Below, in pieces: positions 33,101 to 44,188 of a DNA stretch of 64,000 nucleotides. Positions within the stretch are counted from its first letter, which is position 1; every line of letters begins with the position of its first letter. A program made the position numbers and the translations under genes. The DNA is from Sepioteuthis lessoniana. Lineage: Eukaryota > Mollusca > Cephalopoda > Myopsida > Loliginidae. Location: assembly GCA_963585895.1 (NCBI GenBank), contig OY757904.1, positions 161,156,742 through 161,220,741 of the forward strand. Reading direction: 5' to 3'. The notes under the pieces are model-generated. The model ran no database searches, was not told the origin of the DNA, and saw only the letters and a list, made by a program, of their open reading frames with translations.

Positions 33101-33769
33101 TTACTTTATATAATTGATATTCCTTTTCCTCGTGATTTTCAAGCCGTCCGATCGTCAAACCATAAGCAATGGATTTCTATTATGCATATAAGTAATGCCT
33201 GACTTCTGATAAATGACCCCTAGCAACTGACCCCTGATTCTTTTCTTCCTGATTTCCAATGCTCAACAGACTGACTGAATGGCGAGGACTGCCAAAAACA
33301 AACTTTCACATCAATGGTGTCTGATAATCAAATTACTGTCGGAAACATTGAGTTTGTTAGTGCAAAAAAGTCTGAAACTAATCACAGGAGTAGATGTTGT
33401 TTCTTTGGTGGTGGTGGAGTGGGGGATTTGCAGTTAGTGGAAAGGGATAAAAGAATCCTAGACTTGTCTATAAATATCACATTTAAATTTTCCTAAAATA
33501 CAACGTTGGTTATTGCTTCATTTGCCCCTGATACAAACAGAGTTGGCTGTTTCATGATACCCGTAATCATTAAAGTAAATAAAACTGAGTTTGTATTTAT
33601 CTAATAAAGTGGATCAAATTGGTAGCATTTGAATATCCTAAACATGTTGATTCTAAAAATGAAATATTCATAGGTCATTTAATTTTTGCTACTTCGAAAT
33701 GAAAATCGATTGAATTATCAATTTCTAAATAGAGATTTTTAAAATATCTTCTATTCTGCGGCCAATAAG
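33101..33769. other. no gene seen
   Basis: No recognisable repeat or coding signal; short frames lack motifs. Confidence 0.4.
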
Positions 33770-33899
33770 CTGATAATGTGGATCAGTCTTGGTTTGAACC
33801 CATATCCCACGATCCTAGAAGCAATTTCTGATATTAGCTGCTGTTATTTAGTGGATACCTATCACCACGATATATTGTTTGTTTACACGTGTGAGTATT

Positions 33900-34180
33900 C
33901 GACGCAATAATGTTATTGGATCTACAACGCTTTCTTTACAATAGAAGAATATAAAAAGCAGTATAAATAAGAGTCCCACTCCAGTAATGTATGCATGATC
34001 CATATGCACACGATTCCATGGTTCCACTTCCCTGGGCCATGAATGTAAAGTAGTCTGTGTAAAATCTCTTAATTCTTTACATTTTTTGCATCTTTTTATA
34101 TATTTTTCGACATCTCTTGAATATCCTGGCCACCAAGCTTCTAATTTTATCCTGTTTTATGTAATCGCTACTCCACTGTG
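33900..34180 (-). pseudogene. gypsy 2 integrase amino-terminal remnant
   Basis: Minus-strand reading gives GYSRDVEKYIKRCKKCKELR, the second CxxC pair of the HHCC zinc finger, then LHSWPREVEPWNRVHMDHAY, in which HMDHA carries the first catalytic Asp of the core. It fades into unrelated frame after ITGVGLLF. The second Asp and the Glu are not found. Confidence 0.7.
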
Positions 34181-34242
34181 TATATCATCATATACACTTT
34201 TTAGCATTTTTCTTGGTTTCTAGGGGAATTATCAGATCCCCA

Positions 34243-34949
34243 TTACAAATCACTCCATGTTCTATCGTTATGTCTTATTTCTTTGTAGGTTATTTTCACC
34301 CTGGAACAATTTTCCGATATGTTTTTTCTTATTCTCGACGTTATCCTACTTAGTACTGGATCATGTCTAGTTTCCACAGCCATTCTATCTAAAGACAAAA
34401 CATCAGTCTTTACCCAATGTAGAAATGTATCTTCAAATTCTTCTGTTTTATCTTTTAATCGCAATCTTAATAGTGAATCTACGTGTGGAATTGAATTTCC
34501 TTTGACATATTCTATATCAAAGTCAAATGCTATTAATCTTATTGCCCACCTAAATATTCTCGATGTCGTGACTTTGGGTAATTCTTTTCTTAGATTGAAT
34601 ATAAACTCTAATGGCCTATGATCATTTCTCAAAATAATTTTTTCCCAATTAAAAACTTTCGAGCTCTAGTGATTGTCCACACCATGGCCAAGGCTTCTGT
34701 CTCTATATTTGAATAATTAAATTCAGTGTTCGTTAGTCTTCTTGATGAATATATAATCGGATGTCCTTCTTGTGATAATATTCCAGATTTTGAATGTTCA
34801 CTTGCATCTGTGGTTAACATAATGTCCTTTTCTGGATCAAAAATTTTCACTACTGTTTTCTTTTCCATAATTACTTTTAATCTATCAAAAGCTTTTCGTT
34901 GTTTCTCCGACCAGATAAATTCAACATTCTTTTTTCTTGAATTCGCCAA
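34243..34949 (-). pseudogene. gypsy 2 RNase H
   Basis: Two overlapping open pieces. The upper one (34949-34629) reads FIWSEKQRKAFDRLKVIMEK and IMLTTDASEHSKSGILSQEG (TDAS, first RNase H Asp), then IIYSSRRLTNTEFNYSNIE. The lower one (34632-34243) reads RNDHRPLEFIFNLR, SRIFRWAIRLIAFDFDIEYV and KGNSIPHVDSLLRLRLK (normally DxLSR). A one-base frame change at about 34630 separates them. Order and motifs are those of Ty3/gypsy. Confidence 0.85.
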
Positions 34950-34999
34950 CGGCTCAGTCAGGTTCGTTTGGTACAGATCACCTGTAGAAATTCACCAAT

Positions 35000-35590
35000 C
35001 CCCAAAAAGATTCAAGTTTTTTTTTATTTGTAGGTGTAGCTATTTTTAGTATTTTTTCTGCCAAGGCTTGGTCTGGTGATGTACATTTTTTTGAAATAGT
35101 ATAACCTAAAAATGATATTTTACTATTATTTACGCATTTTTTTTTCTATTATTGTCATTCCAACGTTTCTTAATCTTTTCAAGACGATGTCGGTTTTCTT
35201 TTTTAATTCATTTTCATTAATAGTTCCTATGCATATATTGTCTTGGTAACTAACCATATTTTTTATATCTTCTCCTAAAACCTGTTCGACGGCCTTTTGA
35301 AATATGGCGCTTGCTGTTTTGATTCCATAAAGTATCCTCCTTCATTTCAGTAATCCTAATGGCCTGTTTATCGTTGTTACTTCTTTGAAGTTGTCATTTA
35401 TTGGTATTTGGTGGTATGCCGTTTTCAAATCTATTTTTGTAGAAACGCTCATATCTGCCAGTGCATCAATTGCAACTTTAACATTAAGTATAGGATATGA
35501 ATCCGAGCAATCTTTGTGATTTACGCCTATTTTATAATCTCCACATATACGTATGTTTCCATCTGATTTTCTTAAAACTGCAATGTGTGC
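35000..35590 (-). pseudogene. gypsy 2 reverse transcriptase
   Basis: Minus-strand reading in broken frames gives HIAVLRKSDGNIRICGDYK, SYPILNVKVAIDALADM, STKIDLKTAYHQIPI (motif A Asp), a stop, RRILYGIKTASAIFQKAVEQ (motif B) and VSYQDNICIGTINENEL, where the YxDD box reads YQDN, so the second catalytic Asp is gone. GRPLG-like sequence between A and B also contains a stop. Confidence 0.8.
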
Positions 35591-35807
35591 TTCGCACTAG
35601 CTACACCCAGGGGAACATGTTCCAGAAGGTTCCTGTTCGATTAATTTTCGTAGTTTTACTACTAATAATCACAACAAATTTACAGGTAATTTTCGTGCCT
35701 CATAATAAAAAGGGGTAACATTTTCTTTTAATTTTAAATTCCCTTTATAGGTTTTTTAATTTTTCAGTTTTTTTCCATTTTTATCTCATGAATTAATTTG
35801 GTAGAAT

Positions 35808-36002
35808 TTATGTAAAGCACATTACTTCAAATTTATCTTCTAACACCAAGAAACCTTCAAAGTACCATAAAGTTTTTGTGACCGATCCATCAAATTGGCG
35901 GAGTAGTAAACTGCTCTTTCGTAAAGTTGGCTTTCCAATGTGTTCCCAGAAATTTCTTGGTATAAGCGTTACCTCACTTCCGGTATCCATTTGCATATCC
36001 AA
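35808..36002 (-). pseudogene. gypsy 2 aspartic protease
   Basis: A 64-codon piece starting MDMQMDTGSEVTLIPRNFWE. DTG is the active-site triplet of retroelement aspartic proteases (normally in the form xVDTGS). The downstream flap region LLRQFDGSVTKTLWYFEGFL follows the usual pattern for this clade. It is followed by a break before the RT. Confidence 0.75.
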
Positions 36003-36083
36003 ATCGAAGTTGTTGAGTTTAACCTTCAGTAAATTACGTTTTTTCTTTAGTTCAATTTTTTCTACTTTCTTGTTTTTGTTTTT

Positions 36084-36740
36084 TTACTGAAAAGACTTCC
36101 AAATTGATTTCGTTTTCTTCAATTCTTTCAACGTTTTTTTTTCTTTTTGAATTTGTATACTGCTTGAAAATGGTTCTTTTTTAAAGCCATTTGTACAAGT
36201 CTTCCCAAATGCTGGGCATTTTTTCCTTTTTATTTCATGTTCACGTCCACAATACGAACATTTTTCAATCCTTTTTAACATGTAAGTATCTGCGAATATT
36301 TGTTCACTGTGTTGACCTTTATCATGATTGTATTTCTGTATGAATTCTTGTTGCTGTATAAAGTCAATGCAGGTATTTAAAGACATATTTCCTATTTGTA
36401 GTTGTTCCATTATTTTATATCGGTGTGGTGCATTGTACATACCTTCAATTGACCTTAATTGAATTAAGTCCACTTCAATCGCCTGTTTTTCTTGTCCAAG
36501 TTCTTCAAACTCGCAATATCTACTCGCATTTTTTATACGGTGTAGATATTTCATGATTGGTTCATCAATTTCTTGTTTCATCAACATGAACTTCATTCTT
36601 TCTGCCACAACTAACATTTTCTTGGGCTTCATATTTCTTCTTGGGATCTGACTTATTTTTTCAAAAGTCAGGTCTTCTAGGTTTGTGGGATACGCCATGG
36701 TGGAGACTTTCATAATCGCCTCACATCCAGCTGTAGCCAA
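36084..36740 (-). pseudogene. gypsy 2 gag with zinc knuckle
   Basis: A 218-codon open frame. The body has QEIDEPIMKYLHRIKNASRY (capsid-like helix pattern common to this clade), LIQLRSIEGMYNAPHRYK and LNTCIDFIQQQEFIQK. Near the end, CSYCGREHEIKRKKCPAFGK followed by TC gives a zinc knuckle with spacing CxxCxxxHxxxxxxC. This is typical of gag proteins of animal Ty3/gypsy elements. The amino terminus is missing or frame-shifted; sequence resumes toward the primer-binding site at 36885. Confidence 0.8.
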
Positions 36741-36870
36741 AAAGAGATCCGTAATCTCATTTTCTCCTCCCTTTCCTTGTGGTCTTTCAGCTTTTTAGTT
36801 CTTGCGCTTGCAGCAAAACATCGTAGTCAGGTATCAACAAAATCGGGATCCTCGACAGACAATTAGTATC

Positions 36871-37013
36871 CTATCGGCGACGCCATTGTTGTGATATGCA
36901 AGATTAACACTAGTCAGTTGTTAATCAGCCTTCCCAGTTATTCTCAATGAGACATATCGGCATTCTTTTAAAATCATGCAAATTAGGCAGATTAATTCGC
37001 TAGTATCACTACA
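36871..37013 (-). repeat. gypsy 2: 5' LTR (36887-37013) and primer-binding site (36871-36885)
   Basis: In element orientation the LTR begins TGTAGTGATA and ends TATCACAACA, nine of ten positions forming inverted ends, length 127 bp. One base later the sequence TGGCGTCGCCGATAG resembles a TGGCG-type primer-binding site for a tRNA 3' end. No matching 3' LTR was found to the left. Confidence 0.75.
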
Positions 37014-37014
37014 A

Positions 37015-37570
37015 ATTGATTGATTAATTTTCATGGCATGTCAATTTGTCCAGGTTTTTTTTATGCCAAATAGATTAGCTAATTCCGTCGATTGTACATT
37101 GATATTTACAATGGCTGTGTAGTCGTGTCGTAAAAGCTTTTTTTACATAATTATACGATATCAAGTATTCCTATCTAATACAAATAATTTAAGTACAATT
37201 GTACAGTTTCAAGTATTCTTGTCCAATACTAATAATCATATGGTTTCAAGTAATTATTTTTATTCAATAATAAGGATTTGTTTGTACAAGTAACTAATAG
37301 TAACCCCTTAGTAAACAATAATAACATCAAGTAATTATTTTCAATACAAATAATTTACAGTTTTGTAGTATCAAGCATTCCTATCAAATACAAATGATTT
37401 TTGAATAGATCTATTTGATTAATGGGTTCCGAGTGGATCTGATAGTAATGGTATTCCCCAGATCTCTAAAACTGGAGCCTCACCATCAGATGCAGTTAAG
37501 TTTCATACTCAGGACCCCCTCCTTTTCAAGGGGGTCGTACCCCTCAGCAGTAGATACACTCAGAAAATTC
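37015..37570 (-). mobile_element. repeat A copy abutting the gypsy 2 LTR
   Basis: Begins at the GATTGATTAATTTTCATGGC tail (37015) and ends in the head block near 37560 (GTAGATACACTCAG). Core units are of the second type: CAAGTATTCCTATCTAATAC, repeated about every 50 bp. Confidence 0.75.
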
Positions 37571-38045
37571 AAAGCCACCCCACCTCTGACAAGGTATACT
37601 AAAGTTTCGAAATGTATTGGACATATGCGACTCATCGATAATTCAATATCAATAAATCAATATTTACATTTTTTTCTGTAAAACCATCTGTGAACAAGAA
37701 TGCTATGAAAATATATAGACAAACTTCTTAAACAAAATATATTTTAGAAAAAGAATCAATTCAATATTCCATTCAGTTAACCGATTCCTACAAATAACGA
37801 ATTCTGTATAATAAGAAAGATGACTACCTTGTACTTTGTGACCTCTGACAAATAATAAAAAAGCAACTCCGAAATTTTAATTTACTGACAACGAAGAAGC
37901 CTATGTTATATTCCAAGCTGATATCCGTTGTCTGTGAATTCTGCTCAGGAAATAAGCATCCAACTTTTTCTTTTGAGGCTTATGAGGTCAGACATTGGCA
38001 GGCATTTCAATTGGATGCTGACGTCCCCCCCTCCCTCCCTCCCTC

Positions 38046-38046
<1 letters not shown>
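37571..38046. other. no gene seen
   Basis: AT-rich, unassigned. Confidence 0.4.

Positions 38047-38104
<58 letters not shown>
38047..38104. repeat. (CT)n microsatellite preceded by (CCCT)n
   Basis: About 58 bp of pure CT dinucleotide preceded by CCCTCCCTCC runs from 38026. The serine/leucine run in overlapping frames is caused by it. Confidence 0.95.
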
Positions 38105-38107
<3 letters not shown>

Positions 38108-38454
38108 ACGTCATTCTTAATATGACTACTCTGATCACTAAAGTAAATAAAATCACACTCACAATGTATTTTTGTACTTTGTAATTGGAGAAAGGTTAAT
38201 TATATTTGCCTGGTGAATGTTTATCTTATACAATCACCATATTTTCGTCTATGTTAATTCTATTATCTTTTTCCTATTTACGATAGACGACTGTGACATG
38301 AGACGATGTCCTGATACCATTGTTAAAGTTTCTTGACTTTCTGCAGTTTTGTCAATAAAAATTAAAATGTTTCTCGATTTTCTCAGCCAAAAAGGTTTCT
38401 ATAACTCACTTATATCAAATGAACTTTATACTCATGACAACTCCTTGCTTTGTT

Positions 38455-38690
38455 GATGAGGCTCGGAATACACTGACTATATCCTCTGCAAAAAATGGGG
38501 TGTTTTTGGTATGATATTGACAATTGGATGGTGAGGCTCCAGTTCTGGAGCTCAAAGGAGTGTGGATTACTCTCAGGTCCACTCTGACGGATTAACAATT
38601 CCTGTTAGGGCTTCATATATGGGCCAAACATATTTGTTTGTAATTTATTTACATTAGATAGGAATACTTGAAATCAAACGATTGTGTACA
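38455..38690 (+). mobile_element. repeat A, head-block copy
   Basis: GGAATACACTGACTATATCC, GATGGTGAGGCTCCAG and ATTACTCTCAGGTCCACTCT match the conserved block in forward orientation; the tail is lost, and a core-like AGATAGGAATACTTGAAATC ends the fragment. Confidence 0.7.
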
Positions 38691-39207
38691 CAAAACTCTT
38701 TAAAAAAAATAAGCACACCATGTTCGTGATTCCCTGACCCCCTATTTATAAAATAAACCCCAGACGGATAAGATATGTATTGCTTTGGCCTGATTAGCTT
38801 ATTTTGAATGGAAACAAAGATAGAAAGAAAACAATTATAAGAAGAAAATATTTATCATAATGAGGAATCCAGAGACAACAGGTTTATCTGAGAAGAGTTG
38901 TATATGCGAGGAAAAAGGACTTTTGTGACAGTAAGCATGTGTAAAGTGTACTTTTTAGGATAAGGTCCTCCGAATTAGGCAGTTCTCAGGAGTGTAAAAA
39001 AGAAGGGAATGATTCACGTGTGAAGTAAGGATATGCATTGTTGTGACCGGCGTCTTCGTGGCCGAAATGCAAGCACAACACCTATGCGTCTGTGTGCAGA
39101 GCATTCATGTTCCGTCGAGGGTCAAGATGAAAAGATAAAAAGTGGTTAGCACCAAAAGGTTTTTATAGCCACGTTGCTAATAATAATTGTAACCTTAGCA
39201 CTCTCTG

Positions 39208-39272
<65 letters not shown>

Positions 39273-39463
39273 TTAAAAGTTGGTAAAGCAACGCATACCG
39301 TTAAAATCAATACATCAATCAATCATGACTACTGAATTAGCAAGACAACTAAACACTCACGATAATTCATACTCATGACAATTTGATACTCTCATGACAA
39401 ATAACTATGTAGAACTTAAAGATGTTTCAAAGTGTTAGTTTTACTTGAGGATTTTGAAAGAGC
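38691..39463. other. unassigned sequence ending in a (TG)n array at 39211-39270
   Basis: The stretch 38960-39200 is of higher complexity than its surroundings (GTGACCGGCGTCTTCGTGGC; CACCTATGCGTCTGTGTGC) and passes directly into a 60-bp (TG)n array; it may be one more retroposon with a dinucleotide 3' tail. Confidence 0.4.
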
Positions 39464-40043
39464 AGTGAAGAGTCGGAACATTTCACGTTCTCAGGTAAAA
39501 AATAAAAGTCTATTCTTTATTATTTTAATACTCTATTTTATTATTGCTGCTTTGTTATCAGAACACAATGTGTCTATACACTCTTTATTATTACAATTAT
39601 TTAATCATTGGTTTAACTGCATCTTATTATTGTTGTTTTTTATCACAACATTCTCTTCGACTTTTAGAGCAAATATCGCAAAACTGAAAATAGTCGAATG
39701 AAAATGCCTGAACACTGAAATGAAAGAAATAAAACAAGAGTTATTGGGTAATAGATATGGCGAAGTGGAGAGTTTGCCATAATTAACTCAAATCTAAGAG
39801 TTAAGATTACTAAAGAAACGTCCATATTAGACGTGTGTTTGATGTGTGTTAGTCTCGCCGGAAGTTACTTCTTCATTTCCTATTTCACAACAAACCTATT
39901 AATATTTTATATTTATACTTTCAAACTCGACCAAATACTGTTTTCTTTTCATTTTCGGAAGTAAACTTTATATGTTTATTGAAGAAGTGTATTTTTTTAT
40001 GGGTGTAATTATCCTAATGAGACAACCCTGCAGCGATTTTCTG
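39464..40043. repeat. duplicated block, copy 1 (partner at 60778-61655)
   Basis: 39464-39880 is identical to 60778-61194 except for a single substitution near 39684 in 417 bp. The pair then diverges: copy 2 has 293 extra bases (61195-61487), after which 39884-40043 again matches 61488-61655 with a few differences. Both are in the same orientation, 21.3 kb apart. No TE motif was recognised in the block. Confidence 0.95.
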
Positions 40044-40879
40044 TTTGCGATGCAACATATTTTCCCAATACAAATCACTGACATATGCAATTAGATGACT
40101 TAAACTCCATTGAAGACATTTTCTTACCTTTTTTATCAATGCAACAAAAGAATTTATCTTTTGCGGGTGCTTATAATAATAGATAAAACTCACTACATGT
40201 CTAAAATGGCAACTGATTTCTAAAAAAATGAATATTTTCAATGCAGAACTCTTTCAATGGTTGATTTATTTTTATATCACGACTGTCTGGAAGGATTTTG
40301 CCGGTTTACGATTCAAGTAGAGTTGGATTATGTATATCTAAAATTGTGAAGCATACAATTTCGACGTAATTAATGCAACAATTTTTAAGCGATTGCGTGC
40401 CACTATTTATAGATAGAGGGATGTTTACATATTTGGTCGTCTGAACGCTATGACAAGTTATTCCCTTCATGTCATCTCTGATGGCAATAGGGTTTATTAT
40501 TAAAGTGACTATCCTCTCTTTCATAATCTATTTTGACACTAGGGTGGGCCACTCCTAGTATTTCCCTTTCGTGACATTTCAGGATAAATGTGTTCACTTG
40601 ATGATATCATGTGACATGCTGTAACAAGTTGTTGAATACGAGCAGTAACGATCGATCCCTGAACTGATTAAGATGGATTGTTTTTTCAAGCGTTCAATCT
40701 GAGTTGCTATTTATTAATACCTGGAGTGAATCCACGTCATTCCCTCCGGAATTACTACAAAGTGAACACAAACTGCGCCAGCCATTTTTTAAATCCACAC
40801 TATAAATACTATTTTCAGTTCTGCGAACAATTAATCTAATTTTGCCCTGTCTTTTTTAGATCGATTTGTATCCCCAAGG
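40044..40879. other. diverged continuation of the duplication, no gene
   Basis: 40060-40335 still shows weak collinear similarity to 61675-61935 (CAATTAGATGACTT against GCATTTAGATGACTT; GGCAACTGATTTCTAAAA against AGCAACTGATTTGTAAAA). No coding evidence beyond that. Confidence 0.55.
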
Positions 40880-41385
40880 GAAATATCTCATTTAATGAAT
40901 ATTTCTGACCAAATATCTTATCTAATGGATACGTCAGACTAAATACTTCATTTAATAGATATGTCTAATCAAATATCTCATTTAATAAATATGTCTGATC
41001 AAATATCTCATTTAATGAAAATGTCTGATCAAATATCTCATTTGATGAATATCTCTGATCAAATATCTCATTTGATGAATATCTCTGATCAAATATCTCA
41101 TTTAATAAATATGTCTGATCAAATATCTCATTTAAAGAATATATCTGATCAAATATCTCATCTAATGAAAATGTCTGATCAAATATCTCATTTAATGAAT
41201 ATCTCTGATCAAATATCTCATTTAATAAATATGTCTGATCAAATATCTCATTTAAAGAATATATCTGATCAAATATCTCATCTAATGAAAATGTCTGATC
41301 AAATATCTCATTTAATGAATATCTCTGATCAAATATCTCATTTTATTGAATATGTCTGATCAAATATCTCATTTAATGAATCTAT
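40880..41385 (+). repeat. 30-bp tandem repeat array, about 17 units, 120-bp higher-order repeat
   Basis: Unit: TGATCAAATATCTCATTTAA followed by TGAATATCTC-like variants. 41101-41220 and 41221-41340 are identical, a 4-unit higher-order repeat. Each unit carries the palindrome TGATCA. Because the unit length is a multiple of three, 40961-41359 is open and would encode a decapeptide repeat (DQISHLMNIS and variants), but nothing indicates expression. Edge units at 40880-40960 are more diverged. Confidence 0.95.
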
Positions 41386-41664
41386 CTGAATGACGAAGTT
41401 GAGGGGAATCGAATCTATTCAGAAATTAGATCAGTTGCCAAACGTTAGGTGCTGTAAGTAACTCGTGATTTCTAATGTCATAATCAAACTTTAGTAAATA
41501 AATAAAATTAATGAATATATAATGGATAGTTCATGAATATTGATTTCATCAAATTTGAAAGAAAAATTCAAATTACATTTCAATGACTGAACTTCACAAT
41601 ATTAAGTAGCCCCAGGTGAATTTGTTGTTTATAATGTGAAGAATAAACTTCAGAGAAGAAATAT

Positions 41665-42560
41665 GAAAATCTTTGTCTCGTTCAGGAATCCCATTTTTCA
41701 ATTCTATGTGAAAATGAACTTGATCAAGAAAATATAAATCTCGTCTGACCATTTCATTTCACATTCCTTTGTGAAGACAAAACTGGTCGAAATAATATTT
41801 ATTTCGTCTAATATTCTCATTAGTCAATCCTCTGTGAAAAAAGAATTGATAGAGAAAATATTTATCTGGTCATTTCACATTCCTCTGTGAAGACAAAATT
41901 ATTCCAGAAAATATTTGTCTCGACCAATAATCTTAAGTCAAAATCTTCTGTGAGCACAAGACTGATTGAAACAATTTCTTTTCTCAACTCACCGATAAAA
42001 CAATACTATTGAGAAAATATTTATCCTGTCTTCGGATCTCCTTTCCCAATACCCCGTGAAGACAAAACTGATTCATAAAATATTCATTTCTTTTAACAAT
42101 CTCATTTCCCAATCCTCTGTGAAGAGGAAATAGATCAATAGATTATTTATCAGGTCTAACAATTGTGAAATTATTTGTTTAGGTATTTTTCTTTAATGAC
42201 CTATCAACCTTTGTGGGTTTTGTAAAGCCAAAGCATCCATTGTTTAATTTAATCCATCGCTTGACCTCTGTGTAAACAAAATTCACCAATAAAAAATTGA
42301 TCTCGTCGAAGAATATCATTTTACAACCCACTGTGAAGGGAAAACTGATATAGAAGTTCTTTATTTGCTCTAATAATCTCATTTCTCAATCTTCTGTAAG
42401 AACAAAACTAATCGAGAAAAGGTTTGTCTCATCAACCACAATTTCATCTCCCTATTCGCAGAGAAGATAAAACAAATCGAGAAAATATCTATATGGTCTA
42501 CGGATCTCATTTCTCAATCCTCTGTGAGGACCGATCAAGAAAATACAAACCGCTTATAAT
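41665..42560. repeat. degenerate minisatellite, units of about 60-65 bp
   Basis: Recurring boxes are CTCATTTCYCAATCCTCTGTG, then AAGACAAAACTGAT, then GARAAAATATTTATCT, repeated about a dozen times with much divergence. A repeat A tail fragment interrupts it at about 42190-42250. Confidence 0.85.
42190..42250 (-). mobile_element. repeat A, 3' tail fragment inside the minisatellite
   Basis: ATGACCTATCAACCTTTGTG followed by GGTTTTGTAAAGCCAAAGC matches the reverse of the repeat A tail. Confidence 0.6.
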
Positions 42561-44122
42561 TTTATTCTCTAGAGCAACGGTTCACCTTTTTTCTTCAATA
42601 GACCAGTTTCATGTCCGACAATTTTTCCGCAAAAAAGAGGGAAGGGGAATAATGTGTAATTTTTAAAAATGTTATGTGAATTTAATATTACATTTTATAT
42701 TTTGAACTTTCAATAATTATTACACTATTATCATGTCAATATCAATGAGATCAGTGAACTTGTTTACCTGCAACTAGATGATCTCATTTGGGGATGATGG
42801 GAGACAGTAACATTCAAAATAAGTTCCTTATGTTCAGTCTTCTCTGTTATCTTTTTTGGTTGTTGTCACCCCCGAAAACACCGCTTCACTAAAATATGAT
42901 GATAGAAAAAGAAGGAAGAGCTTTCAATGCTTTTGTGGTGATGTAAGAATATTCTGTCTTGACATAAATGCAAGAAAATTTGAAGTTGTTTCAAAAATAC
43001 TTTTAAAGTCACCATTTCTTTGAGGTCTCAGTCAACTGATTATCTTCTTGCAAGTTCATTCACCTGGCTGGTTTCCGAATGGGTCGCAGATCCATTCCAT
43101 CCCCGACGCGGAGGTGGATCTTTTGTGGTTGGAAAGAAATGCGCAAACTCTTTTCAAAACTGAGACAGGTGATCACGTACCAACTGGCAGAACGAAAGCT
43201 CCGAACGAAAGCTTCTATAAATCCTGCTTATGTGTGAAACCTGTAAAGAAAAGTCCCTGTGTTCACTCGCTGTTCCCATAATTCCAGTTTGACTTAGAAT
43301 TTAGCAAACTTATCGGCCGATTGGTGTAAAACACCGAGTTCAGGTTGAATATGTCACACAGGTAAACAAACGTTTTGCTATCCATTGTGTGTTACTTAAA
43401 TACGCTGCCAATGGTGACTGCTTTTCTAAAAAAAATTCCCTTTTAACGCAAAAACTCTATCCATCGACCATCCTTTATAAAGTCATCTCACTTCTGTGAC
43501 TCCTATGTTCTGCATCTATCTTCTTATTGAGTTGCTCGAATAGATGCGGGGAAAATTTCATATTCTTTGCTGGGGTTAATAATTTAAATCACATCTTGAA
43601 AAACGTTATAAAACTCAGGCGACATTTTCCGGCTCGCAAGTATTTCACTATGAATTACACAGTGCATAGACTCATATTTGGAAGTAACCTTCTTTATTGA
43701 GAAACAAGAAATCCATCCAGTTATCGAAGCCGTTCTATACATACATCAACACAAGATGACCAATTACATTTTCTTTAAACTTAATCGTTCAAAGACTTGA
43801 GTAATTCAGCTGTTGTGGTGTTTTTGGCAAAACCAATCCACATAATAAATCCTCAAACTCGTCTTCCTAAAAATATATCCCACAAAGACGAATAATATTA
43901 CCTTGTTGGCAGCATCATTATATTCATCAACCTAATTTTTTTATCACGGTATTACGTTAATCCTCTCTTGTAGACGTGTTTGGGCGTCCTCTGCTATTTT
44001 ATCAATTCGTCTTGCTCAGAAATTAGTTGAAAGAGAAATGTTTGCTACATTTTAAACTGTGACTTCTCTAGATAATTCGTTGCAATCATCATTATCATAA
44101 TAAAGTAGTACTAATAGCCTGG

Positions 44123-44126
<4 letters not shown>
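42561..44126. other. no gene seen
   Basis: A small frame at 43048-43281 (77 codons) has no motif or similarity that I recognise; no splice or promoter support. Confidence 0.4.

Positions 44127-44188
<62 letters not shown>

Larger units (their letters stand above)
33770..37013 (-). mobile_element. Ty3/gypsy element (gypsy 2) with 5' LTR, 3' truncated
   Basis: Minus-strand element with LTR (37013-36887), primer-binding site (36885-36871), gag (36740-36084), protease (36002-35808), RT (about 35580-35000), RNase H (34949-34300) and the beginning of integrase (about 34150-33900). No second LTR is visible on the left, so the integrase end and 3' LTR are lost. Each reading frame has stops or shifts, so it is dead, but module order is complete up to integrase. 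Confidence 0.85.

Noticed and set aside
40961..41359. 132-codon open frame as a repeat protein gene
   Set aside because: It is produced entirely by a 30-bp tandem array whose period is a multiple of three; no start context, flanking exon or composition shift supports translation.
40880..42560. CRISPR-like array
   Set aside because: The repeats are contiguous without unique spacers, and the context is a eukaryotic genome.
43048..43281. 77-codon plus-strand frame as a gene
   Set aside because: Composition is less AT-rich than its neighbours, but no motif or family resemblance was recognised.
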